Assembly (NCBI GenBank): GCA_052035735.1 | Contig: JBPOHI010000097.1 | Coordinates: 1-64,000, forward strand | Direction of reading: 5' to 3' | Length of the DNA stretch: 64,000 bases | DNA from: JAGPDF01 sp052035735 | Lineage (GTDB): Bacteria; Acidobacteriota; Thermoanaerobaculia; Multivoradales; JAGPDF01 | Shown: one piece after another, positions 50,818 to 58,171 of the stretch | Layout of the letters: each line of letters opens with the position of its first letter | Position numbering within the stretch: position 1 is the stretch's first letter | Notes under the pieces: generated by a model | What the model saw: the letters and a program-made list of their open reading frames with translations, nothing else | The model's database searches: none | Told to the model about the DNA's origin: nothing | Position numbers and translations under genes: made by a program

Positions 50818-53460
50818 GTGACCTCGAGGATCGTGCTGACGGCGGTAGCGCTACTCGTCGCAGGTTGCCGGGGACAGGAGACCGCAGTCGTCGAGCACCT
50901 TCTGGACGCTGCGACTGCCGTCGCTTTCTCCCGCGAGACGATCAGCTCGCTGAGCCCGGCGACCGTGAGCGTTGCGGAGGCGCTTCGCTCGCCCGCGCAA
51001 TGGTCTCTCTCCGGGGCGGACCCGGACCGCGCCATGGATGGCGGGATGCTCTGGGTGACGGGTTCCACCGGAGAGTTGCGCCTCGACGTTGCCGCGAGTT
51101 TCGAGGCCGCGAGTGTCGATGTCGTGCGCGTCACCCTGAAGGGTCTTTCAGGTCCAGCGAGGCCAGAGCTGAGCTGGCGGCGGCAGGGTGAGGATTCTTG
51201 CGCCGACTGCTTCGCCCGCATGCTGACGCGGGAGGGAAGCGGGTCCGACCGCAGTGTTTTCTCCTTTGAGGTCGGTGCCCGGGCAGAGTGGCACGGAACG
51301 ATCGTCGGGTTGTCCCTGCGCCCGACGACAATCCGTGGGAATAGGGTCGGAATAGGCCCATTCTCGCTGTTGAAGCGGGCCGTACTTCCTTCCGGCAGCA
51401 AGGCATTCAACGACACCTACCTGGTCAGCGCCGACGGCGAGTCACGACCAGGGCAGATGCTCCTGCAGAGTCGGCCCTTTCGCACGAGGCGAGTCGATCC
51501 AGCGGGAAAGACCCTGAAGTTCTCCGTGGCGCGCGAGCCATCCGCGACTTCGTCGGTGCGGCTTCGTGTGAGCGAGATCGACATTGCAGGGTCGAAGATC
51601 CGGCTCTTCGAGACGGACGTTCCTCCAGGCCGAGAGTGGCAGAGCCACGAGGTGGAACTGGGAGGACGCAGTCGGGAGGCTGTCGAGCTCATCTTCGAAT
51701 GCGAAAGTTCGTCCGAGAGTCCAGGTCTTTCGGAGCTGGTGTTTCTCTCGGGAGTGGAGTTGGAGAGGCCGGGAGTCCGCCCCGATGGGCTGAATGTGCT
51801 GCTGATCTCGATCGACACTCTGCGAGCGGATCGCCTGTCGACCTATGGCTACTCGCGACCTACCTCGCCCAATCTGGATGCACTCGTTCGAACCGGCGCA
51901 ACGGTGTTCGAGAGGGTGGTTGCGGCGGCTTCGTCGACTTTGCCGGCGCATGCGTCGATGTTCTCGGGCCTGGAGGTCTTCGAGCACGGAGCGTTCATGG
52001 ACAGGCCGATGGGCTCGCGTCGGCTCATGCTGGCGGAGCTCTTCCAGAGGTCGGGATACCGCACTCTCGCCATTACGGGCGGGGGCTATGTCGATCCGAG
52101 ATTCGGCCTGAGTCAGGGGTTCGATCGGTTCAGAACTTGGCCGCGCGGCGAGGTCGACAATGGACTGGAACTGAGCGATGGTCTCGATCGCGTGCAGGAT
52201 TGGCTGGATGTCGAGCGCCGACGCCCGTTCTTCTTCTTCTTTCACACCTATGAGGTGCATGCTCCGTATCGAGCACGCGAACCGTACTTCTCGCGCTTGA
52301 CCGGGAGGGCAGCGAGCACGCAGATGATCCAGCCCTGGGGGCGGGGCGAGCTCGAGGACGACGGCTACCTCACGCGCGACCGCTGGCCTCGGACCTGGGG
52401 TCCGGGAGACGCTCGCGACCTCGACGCCGCTGAGGTCGGACTCGCAGGGGATCTCTATGACAGCGGCGTGGCCAGGGCCGATTTCGCGCTTGGCGAGCTG
52501 CTGCGGTTCCTCAAGGAGCGGGGCCTGGACCAGCAGACGCTGGTCGTGTTCACTTCTGACCACGGGGAGTCGCTGGGAGAGAACGGCCTCTTCGACCACG
52601 GCTACATGTACGACACCAACCTGCTGGTTCCGTTGGTCATCTTCGATCCGCGCCAGCGCAGTCGCCGTCCTCGAATCGCCGAGCAGGTCCGTCAGGTCGA
52701 CATCATGCCGACGATTCTGGAGCTTGCAGGCCTCGCAGTTCCGCCAGGAATCTCTGGCGTCTCTCTCCTGGGAGAGATGGCCGGCGCCAAGCCGGCGTCG
52801 AGGCCTCTAGCCTGGAGCTATGGCCCGGAGACCAACCACGGCGTCGCGTTCCGCAAGGATGGGCTGAAGTTCATTCTGCGCGACTCGATTCTTCGTCCGC
52901 GAGCCACTCCCGACTGGGAAGCCTACGCGCTGGAAAGCGATCCCACGGAGTCGCTCGCGCTGAAACGCGAAGCGGTGCCGTCGTTCGATGCGCTACGCTC
53001 GGCGGCGATTGGCAAGCTCGAAAACGCGGCTTTCGGCGTCGTCGTATCCTGGGACAACCGCACCAGCGAGCTCGTCCGGGGTGTCCTCGAGGTGCCTGGT
53101 TTCAATCGGCACAACTCCAAGCTCGCTGGGCCGCCGAACGGGAGCTTTCGCATGCCGATCGCCGGAGAACTCCGCTTCGAGATCCCGGCTGGGGAGTCGA
53201 GTCGGGCGCGCTTTCAATTTCGAGGTGAGGCGATCGAGTTCGGGGTCACCCTGGAGGGCCGCCGGGAGGATCAGAAGTCGCGTGGCGTCGTGCGCCTGGC
53301 CGAGCTATGCGAGGAGCCGCGAACGCTCCTCTCGGAGTCTCCGGTCGCCGCGCGAGGAACCTTCAGAATGGTCCTCTCGGGCGGTTGCGAGGCGGCCTCC
53401 GGAGTCGGTGAGGACCCGGAGTTGGCTGCCAGGCTTCGTGCCCTGGGCTACCTGCAATAG
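50818..53460 (+). CDS. Sulfatase-superfamily lipoprotein, tandem copy 2
   Basis: The 880-residue protein parallels copy 1 throughout. The GTG at 50818 is chosen because it directly precedes a strong lipoprotein signal (VLTAVALLVAGC). An ancillary N-terminal region contains a CADC pair matching CGDC of copy 1. The core has LLISIDTLRADRLSTYGY (Asp333), VFTSDHGESLGENGLFDHG (Asp581-His582) and an almost identical FFHTYEVHAPYRAREPYFS. The nucleophile position is again Thr (Thr374 in S-S-T-L-P-A-H). It ends in LAARLRALGYLQ. Base composition is lower than in copy 1: over the aligned 60-base stretches 49021-49080 and 51841-51900 I count 47 and 36 G+C. A rho-independent terminator follows at 53484. 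Confidence 0.88.
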   Translation: MTSRIVLTAVALLVAGCRGQETAVVEHLLDAATAVAFSRETISSLSPATVSVAEALRSPAQWSLSGADPDRAMDGGMLWVTGSTGELRLDVAASFEAASVDVVRVTLKGLSGPARPELSWRRQGEDSCADCFARMLTREGSGSDRSVFSFEVGARAEWHGTIVGLSLRPTTIRGNRVGIGPFSLLKRAVLPSGSKAFNDTYLVSADGESRPGQMLLQSRPFRTRRVDPAGKTLKFSVAREPSATSSVRLRVSEIDIAGSKIRLFETDVPPGREWQSHEVELGGRSREAVELIFECESSSESPGLSELVFLSGVELERPGVRPDGLNVLLISIDTLRADRLSTYGYSRPTSPNLDALVRTGATVFERVVAAASSTLPAHASMFSGLEVFEHGAFMDRPMGSRRLMLAELFQRSGYRTLAITGGGYVDPRFGLSQGFDRFRTWPRGEVDNGLELSDGLDRVQDWLDVERRRPFFFFFHTYEVHAPYRAREPYFSRLTGRAASTQMIQPWGRGELEDDGYLTRDRWPRTWGPGDARDLDAAEVGLAGDLYDSGVARADFALGELLRFLKERGLDQQTLVVFTSDHGESLGENGLFDHGYMYDTNLLVPLVIFDPRQRSRRPRIAEQVRQVDIMPTILELAGLAVPPGISGVSLLGEMAGAKPASRPLAWSYGPETNHGVAFRKDGLKFILRDSILRPRATPDWEAYALESDPTESLALKREAVPSFDALRSAAIGKLENAAFGVVVSWDNRTSELVRGVLEVPGFNRHNSKLAGPPNGSFRMPIAGELRFEIPAGESSRARFQFRGEAIEFGVTLEGRREDQKSRGVVRLAELCEEPRTLLSESPVAARGTFRMVLSGGCEAASGVGEDPELAARLRALGYLQ

Positions 53461-53483
53461 CCGTTGAACGCGAGCAAGAAAAA

Positions 53484-53514
53484 GGCCATGCCCCGCAGGG
53501 GCATGGCCTTTTTT
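53484..53514. terminator. Bidirectional rho-independent terminator
   Basis: Arms 53484-53494 and 53498-53508 (GGCCATGCCCC/GGGGCATGGCC) form a perfect 11-bp stem with a 3-nt loop. Six T residues follow at 53509-53514 and five A residues precede at 53479-53483, so it can work on both strands. It separates copy 2 of the sulfatase-like pair from the convergent secreted-protein gene. Confidence 0.93.
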
Positions 53515-53540
53515 CAAGAGTAGAGGCAGGAAAGACTGGT

Positions 53541-54227
53541 TCAGCGATACGACTCGAACTCGTCGAAGCGGATGGCTCCACTGTTGCCGTTGGCCGACTG
53601 CGCACCGTTCAGCGTGCCGAAGCGCGCGTTGTCGATCTGCCATCCGTCGGTGTCCATGCTGGAGACCGTACGGGTAACCAAGGCGCCGCTGCCGCAAGAC
53701 CCAGCGTCAGCCAAGCGACGGACGACGAGCGTTCCGTTGCCGCTGGTGCCAGCGAGCGTGTCGGCAGTCCACTCGACCTCGTACTGACGGGCGCAAGGCG
53801 TGGACACATCCGAAAGATAGGTGGCTCCGCCGAAGCGATAGGCGCCACTCAGGGCCTTGTCCTTGAACCAGAAGTTCATCTGATACTGCGCCGTGGCGAC
53901 GGCATTGTCATGCTTGAGGAACAGAATGATGTGCTGGCCCTGGGTATCGTCACCGATGGCTCCGAAGCGAACGGAGACACCAGGATCGATCGACACGTTT
54001 CCCGGATGCAGCCAGAAACGGGCGAGATAGTGAGTTTCGTCCGTCGGGTGGAGCGTCTCGACGTAGGCGTTTCCCGCAGTGTTGTCGAAGTTGACGGCGA
54101 GGCCGAACGAAGTGCCGTTCAGCGCCGCACCGGCGGTGACCGCGAGGCTGGGCGCGGCCCAGCTTGCAGCCGAGCACAGTACGAGGGAGAGCACGAGGAT
54201 GCCTGCGATGCGAAGTGCCTTGCTCAT
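53541..54227 (-). CDS. Small secreted protein, probably concanavalin/LamG-like
   Basis: The 228-residue protein has a signal peptide (ALRIAGILVLSLVLCSAASWA, cleavage before APSLAV). The rest alternates short beta strands: HYLARFWLHPGNVSI, GQHIILFLKHDNAVATAQYQ, QYEVEWTADTLAGTSGNGTL and DGWQIDNARFGTLNG. This pattern, with the ending IRFDEFESYR, suggests a jelly-roll fold of the LamG/concanavalin kind, but no specific family is recognised. The ending resembles the first half of the FE-x6-W tail but lacks the Trp, and FDEF-type strands are common at the end of such domains. AGGA precedes the ATG at 54227. Confidence 0.7.
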   Translation of the reverse strand: MSKALRIAGILVLSLVLCSAASWAAPSLAVTAGAALNGTSFGLAVNFDNTAGNAYVETLHPTDETHYLARFWLHPGNVSIDPGVSVRFGAIGDDTQGQHIILFLKHDNAVATAQYQMNFWFKDKALSGAYRFGGATYLSDVSTPCARQYEVEWTADTLAGTSGNGTLVVRRLADAGSCGSGALVTRTVSSMDTDGWQIDNARFGTLNGAQSANGNSGAIRFDEFESYR

Positions 54228-54545
54228 TTTTCTCAGTCCTTTCCGAAAAGGCGTTTCGGCTGATCGGCTACCCGAACTCCCGAACTTCGCCATTGATCAC
54301 CAAGCCTGTCACAACCCCAACGTCCGTCCTACCGGGCGTTCTGCAGCTGGAGATGCTGAATCGAAGGCGATGTTCCCACGCCTCGAGGCAGAAAGACGGC
54401 AAGAAGATCCGGTATCCAAAAAATTGAATGGATAGCGAGGGTACTTCGCGCTGAGAAAGTACGCCGCGCTGCTCACGAGGTCTCGCAGGGTTCGCTCCCC
54501 TCTGCGTCCAACCGAAGTTACCCAGGCGCGAGTCATCCCGGATCC
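54228..54545. other. Non-coding divergent intergenic region
   Basis: About 320 nt between two divergent genes without a supported gene. It should hold the promoters of both. Apart from the inverted repeat at 54243-54259, no named element is visible. It contains A-rich stretches such as the one around 54415-54427, unusual for this GC-rich sequence. Confidence 0.4.
54243..54259. promoter_or_regulatory. Short inverted repeat ahead of the small secreted-protein gene
   Basis: CCGAAA at 54243-54248 and TTTCGG at 54254-54259 are perfect inverted copies around a 5-nt spacer. The repeat ends 16 nt upstream of the gene's ATG at 54227, so it would lie in the leader RNA or over the promoter. It could be an operator or a small leader hairpin. 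Confidence 0.3.
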
Positions 54546-55679
54546 ATGCGAGGCTTGCGTCTCGCTGCGGCCGTACCGCAGACTTGCACGGAACTTAGAG
54601 CTTTGCCGGTCAGGAGTAGGTCAGTGCCTATCGAAACGAAGGGCCTATGGTTCGCGGACGAAGATACCAACCTCCGGGATTTTTCCGGTGCCGAGCCGCC
54701 CAAGAAGCTGATGTTCTCGCTGACCGGAAAGTGCAACCTGCGCTGCGGCCACTGCGCCCGAGGCGTCCTCCAGGTGGCCGCATCCGAGACGCCTGTCGAA
54801 CTGGTTGACCATGTCATTCGAACGATCCTGCCTTCCGTGCGCTCGGTTCGGCTCGGCGGGACGGATCTCGGCGAACAGCTGACCTCACGCAACTTCAACC
54901 GATTCCTCCAGGCGGTGATCGACACGCCGCCCAAACATCTCGAGATCGTCTCGAACCTCACCGTGCTGGATACGGAACGCGCTGACCTCATCGCGCGCGC
55001 CTGCACGGACTTCGGGGTCTCCCTGGAAGGGATCGGGCCCGCATTCGAGCGCGTCCGCCACTTTCCTTGGGCGCGGATCGAAAGTCACCTGCGAATGCTC
55101 GAGGAGTCCCGCAAGCGCCACGCGGCGAGTCCGTTGAGTGTCTTCTGCCTCGTCACCTGCTTCCACGACAACTTGCGCGACCTCGAAGCCATCCTCGACC
55201 TGGAGGCGCTGGGCGTCAGGCGCTACGAGTTCCGACTCTTCCGCGCGACCCTGCCGGTGCAGAGCGCGCAGATGCTGGAACATCACCAGGGCCAGGCGAA
55301 CGAGGTGTTTGCTCGTCTCAGGGAGTGCGCTTCGGCGCGCGGCCTGCAGGTTCAAACGCCGCAGCCGTTCGAGATCGGACCACTCGTTCCGCTGCCCGTG
55401 CCGGAACCTCCGGCCCCACAGCCCGCGAATGCCAGCTGGATCTGTCACTTTCCCTTCGAGACGGTGTCGCTGTATTCGGATGGCAGGGTAAGTCCGTGCT
55501 GCGAAGATCTCTATCTGGGGCAGGTGGATCGCGCAGCGCCCGACCTGCTCGCTGTCTTTCGCAGCGAGGCCTGGAGGGAGCTCCGCGAGTCGCTGGCGAC
55601 CGGGCGGCCAGCGGGTCGTTGCGTCGACTGTGAGCTCCGGAAGTCCAGGCAGGCGACGGTCGAACAGGCCGGGGCCTGA
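54546..55679 (+). CDS. Radical SAM protein with SPASM-like C-terminus
   Basis: The 377-residue protein carries the radical SAM cluster motif in SLTGKCNLRCGHCARG (CxxxCxxC), followed by RLGGTDLGEQLTS in the place of the usual GGEP motif and VSLEGIGPAFERVR. The C-terminal part has further Cys residues (WICHFPFETVSLYSDGRVSP then CCEDLY, later GRCVDCELRK), which could bind a second iron-sulfur cluster as in SPASM-type enzymes. These act on peptides, proteins or sugars. It lies between sulfatase-like genes, but those lack the Cys/Ser needed for formylglycine, so a maturase role is not supported. The first 40 residues are non-conserved and the ATG at 54546 may not be the true start. Confidence 0.8.
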   Translation: MRGLRLAAAVPQTCTELRALPVRSRSVPIETKGLWFADEDTNLRDFSGAEPPKKLMFSLTGKCNLRCGHCARGVLQVAASETPVELVDHVIRTILPSVRSVRLGGTDLGEQLTSRNFNRFLQAVIDTPPKHLEIVSNLTVLDTERADLIARACTDFGVSLEGIGPAFERVRHFPWARIESHLRMLEESRKRHAASPLSVFCLVTCFHDNLRDLEAILDLEALGVRRYEFRLFRATLPVQSAQMLEHHQGQANEVFARLRECASARGLQVQTPQPFEIGPLVPLPVPEPPAPQPANASWICHFPFETVSLYSDGRVSPCCEDLYLGQVDRAAPDLLAVFRSEAWRELRESLATGRPAGRCVDCELRKSRQATVEQAGA

Positions 55680-55730
55680 GCCAACGATCGCGGCCGAGCC
55701 GGGAGGTTTGCGCCCCGATCGGCCCTGCGC

Positions 55731-57176
55731 CTAGATGTACCCCAGCGCGCGCAACTCTTCGACCAGACCAGGATTCTCCGGTGGAGCTGCGCCGGGCTCG
55801 GCCGGCTCCAGAGTGCGAATCTGCTTCAGCTTGCTCACCATCGCGCCCAACGTCGCCGCATCGTCGGCAGAACGGTCGCGGCGTTCTTGCGGATCGTCGG
55901 TGAGATGGAAGAGCTGCGGTTGGCGTCCGTGGGCCTCGACGAGCTTCCACCTGTCGACGCGTAGCGCGTGGGTCTCCGGACCGTAGGCAGTCGAGGAGGC
56001 GGCGAGCGAGCGATTCGGGCAGCGCGCATCCTGAGAACGTTCGCCCGGCATGGTGAGCGACCTCCCGACCATTCTCGGCAGCGGGGCGAGATCCGCAGCC
56101 CGCAGCAAGGTCGGCGCGATATCGAGCAGGCTCACCAGGCAGGGATCGACTGCACCTCCTGAGAAGCCGCCGCCCGAAACGACGAGCGGAACATGCAACT
56201 GCTCCTGATAGAGCGTGTGGCCGTGTCCTACTCCCCAAATTCCGCGCGGGTCGTCGCTGTGGCGCTCCTCTTCGAGTGCATGGTCCCAGAACTCCTCGCC
56301 GTGGTCCGCTGTCAGGACGACGAGCGTCTTCCCCCGAAAAGGAGGTGCCTCGAGCCTTTCGAGCAGGCGCGCGATCTGGCTGTCGGTGTAGCGAAGAGCG
56401 CCGTCGTAGACCGCCATGCGGTGGTCGCGAAAACGGCGGAACTCCGGGTCTTGGAGGTCGTGCACCTGGCCGTAGCTCCAGTCGCCGTGGCGGGGCTCGT
56501 GGGGTTGTCCGTCTGGAGTCGCGAAGAACTGGAAGTAGGGATCTGGCGGCCGATTCGGCTGATGCAGGTCCATGTACTGCAGATAGAGGAACCGAGGACG
56601 CGCGTCCGGCGACTCCAGCCACGCCAGCGCCGAATCGGTCAGTCGCGTGGCGTCGACGCGATCGACGACGGCCGTTTCGAAGCCGTCCTTGAATCGGCCA
56701 TAGAGAAACGGATTGGCCGAGAACAGCGCGGTGCGATAGCCCAGCGCGGAGACGTGTTGCGCCAGCATGGGGACGCCGGCCGACACCTGATGGGGGGGCT
56801 GATCCTCACTCAGCTGTCGGATCGCGCCGAAGACCCCAGCTCCGTGCAGCGCCGGTGGCAAGGAGGTCAGGATGCTCGCGACCGAGGGCACCGTCCAGCT
56901 CGAAGTCGCTTGAGCGTTGGCGAATCGGACGCCTCGCCGCGCCAGGGCATCGATCGTCGGCGTCGTGGCGCGCGCGTAGCCCCACGCTCCGACATGGTCG
57001 GCGCGCAGAGTGTCGATGCAGATCACGACGAGATTCTGGATGGGCGCCGGCGCATCGTACTGGCGGCAGCCTGCGCCGAGCGAAAGAGCGGTGGCGGCGA
57101 GAAACGCCAATCGTGGTGTGAGGGCGAGCGCGCCATTGCGGTGGAAGGGCAAGGTTGGCTGGCTCTCGCGTGGCAT
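55731..57176 (-). CDS. Sulfatase-superfamily lipoprotein
   Basis: The 481-residue protein has a signal peptide with a G-A-G-C lipobox near residue 37, then the core directly: LVVICIDTLRADHVGAWGY with the first metal Asp, and VVLTADHGEEFWDH with the second. It lacks the large N-terminal ancillary region of the tandem pair. The signature is S-W-T-V-P-S-V-x-x-I-L-T-S, so Thr95 is at the formylglycine position and both Arg and the final Gly are missing. Near the end, FHLTDDPQERRD is the family-typical segment. The C-terminus is LVEELRALGYI. It is divergent from the methyltransferase gene at 57311. The substrate is unknown. Confidence 0.88.
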   Translation of the reverse strand: MPRESQPTLPFHRNGALALTPRLAFLAATALSLGAGCRQYDAPAPIQNLVVICIDTLRADHVGAWGYARATTPTIDALARRGVRFANAQATSSWTVPSVASILTSLPPALHGAGVFGAIRQLSEDQPPHQVSAGVPMLAQHVSALGYRTALFSANPFLYGRFKDGFETAVVDRVDATRLTDSALAWLESPDARPRFLYLQYMDLHQPNRPPDPYFQFFATPDGQPHEPRHGDWSYGQVHDLQDPEFRRFRDHRMAVYDGALRYTDSQIARLLERLEAPPFRGKTLVVLTADHGEEFWDHALEEERHSDDPRGIWGVGHGHTLYQEQLHVPLVVSGGGFSGGAVDPCLVSLLDIAPTLLRAADLAPLPRMVGRSLTMPGERSQDARCPNRSLAASSTAYGPETHALRVDRWKLVEAHGRQPQLFHLTDDPQERRDRSADDAATLGAMVSKLKQIRTLEPAEPGAAPPENPGLVEELRALGYI

Positions 57177-57310
57177 CGGACGATCTGGGTCAAATTCTAC
57201 CCAAGATGATGCAGCTTCCCTAGGAGGGTCCGTGATCTCGGGGGCCGGAGACTATGATCTGATTGCGCCATCATGCTCACCTACCGCGCCGTGCGTGCCG
57301 GGTCGACCAG

Positions 57311-58171
57311 ATGAGACTAGCGATCCGTTCGGGCACTTCGCGTATCGCTTGGCGCGTGGGCGGTTGGCTGCGATCGTTCGAGCGCTGGAAGCAGGAGCGC
57401 CTCGAGGCGGCGATTCTGCCGCCGGAGGCCGACGAGACGATGGTGAGCGGGTTCTGCTACGTGTGCGCCAAGGAAAGCCGTTTTCCGATGGACACGGCTC
57501 ACGCCTGGGAGGAGCGCGGCGTGCGGCGGCTCAATTGGCGAGAACGCATGATCTGCCCTGGCTGCGGGCTGAACTGCCGCATGAGGGCGGCGATGCACCT
57601 GATCGACCGAATCCTGCAGCCCGGCGCGGCGAGTGCGGTCTACGCAACAGAGCAGGTCACGGCATTCTATTCGCACCTGCACAAGCGATACCCAGGGGCG
57701 GTGGGAAGCGAGTATCTCGGGCCCGATTTTCCCCGCGGTGAGACGAACGACAAAGGCCTGCGCCATGAGACGGTGGAGGACCTTTCCTTTCCCGACGCGA
57801 CGTTCGATCTGGTGATCACGCAGGACGTGATGGAGCACGTTGCGGAGCCCGTGCCGGCATTGAACGAGTTCTGTCGCGTACTCAAGCCCGGCGGAACGCT
57901 CATACTCAGCGTGCCTTTCGACGAGCGGAGCAGGAAGACCCTGCGCAGAGCGACTCGGAGGGCCGATGGTTCGCTCATCCATCACCTTCCTCCGGTGTAC
58001 CATGTCGATCCGCTGGATCCGAAGGGGTGCCTTGTTTACTCCGACTTCGGTTGGGATCTGCTCGCGATGATGTCTCGAGCCGGCTTCTCCTCCAGCAAAG
58101 TGATCTCGCTCTGGTCGGCGGACTACGCCTACTTCGGCACGAGGACCCTCTACTTTCTAGCGCGCCGATGA
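57311..58171 (+). CDS. SAM-dependent methyltransferase with N-terminal zinc-ribbon
   Basis: The 286-residue protein has Cys motifs in its first half (SGFCYVCAKESRF, ERMICPGCGLNCR), which probably bind zinc. The methyltransferase part follows: HETVEDLSFPDATFDLVITQ with DVMEHVAEPVPALNEFCRVL and PGGTLILSVPF. A glycine-rich motif I is not obvious, as in some distant class I members where it is replaced by YLGPDF-type segments. It acts probably on a sugar or lipid intermediate. The ATG at 57311 is preferred; the frame is open upstream to 57263. The stop overlaps the next GT gene (ATGA), so the two are coupled. Confidence 0.8.
   Translation: MRLAIRSGTSRIAWRVGGWLRSFERWKQERLEAAILPPEADETMVSGFCYVCAKESRFPMDTAHAWEERGVRRLNWRERMICPGCGLNCRMRAAMHLIDRILQPGAASAVYATEQVTAFYSHLHKRYPGAVGSEYLGPDFPRGETNDKGLRHETVEDLSFPDATFDLVITQDVMEHVAEPVPALNEFCRVLKPGGTLILSVPFDERSRKTLRRATRRADGSLIHHLPPVYHVDPLDPKGCLVYSDFGWDLLAMMSRAGFSSSKVISLWSADYAYFGTRTLYFLARR

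Noticed and set aside
53544..53573. A fifth FE-x6-W tail on the small secreted protein
   Set aside because: The protein ends in RFDEFESYR, which lacks the Trp and the spacing. FDEF strands are common at the ends of jelly-roll domains, so it was not counted.
54546..55679. Anaerobic sulfatase-maturating enzyme
   Set aside because: The neighbouring sulfatase-like proteins carry Thr, not Cys or Ser, at the site to be modified, and the Cys pattern at the C-terminus is shorter than the usual seven-Cys SPASM set.
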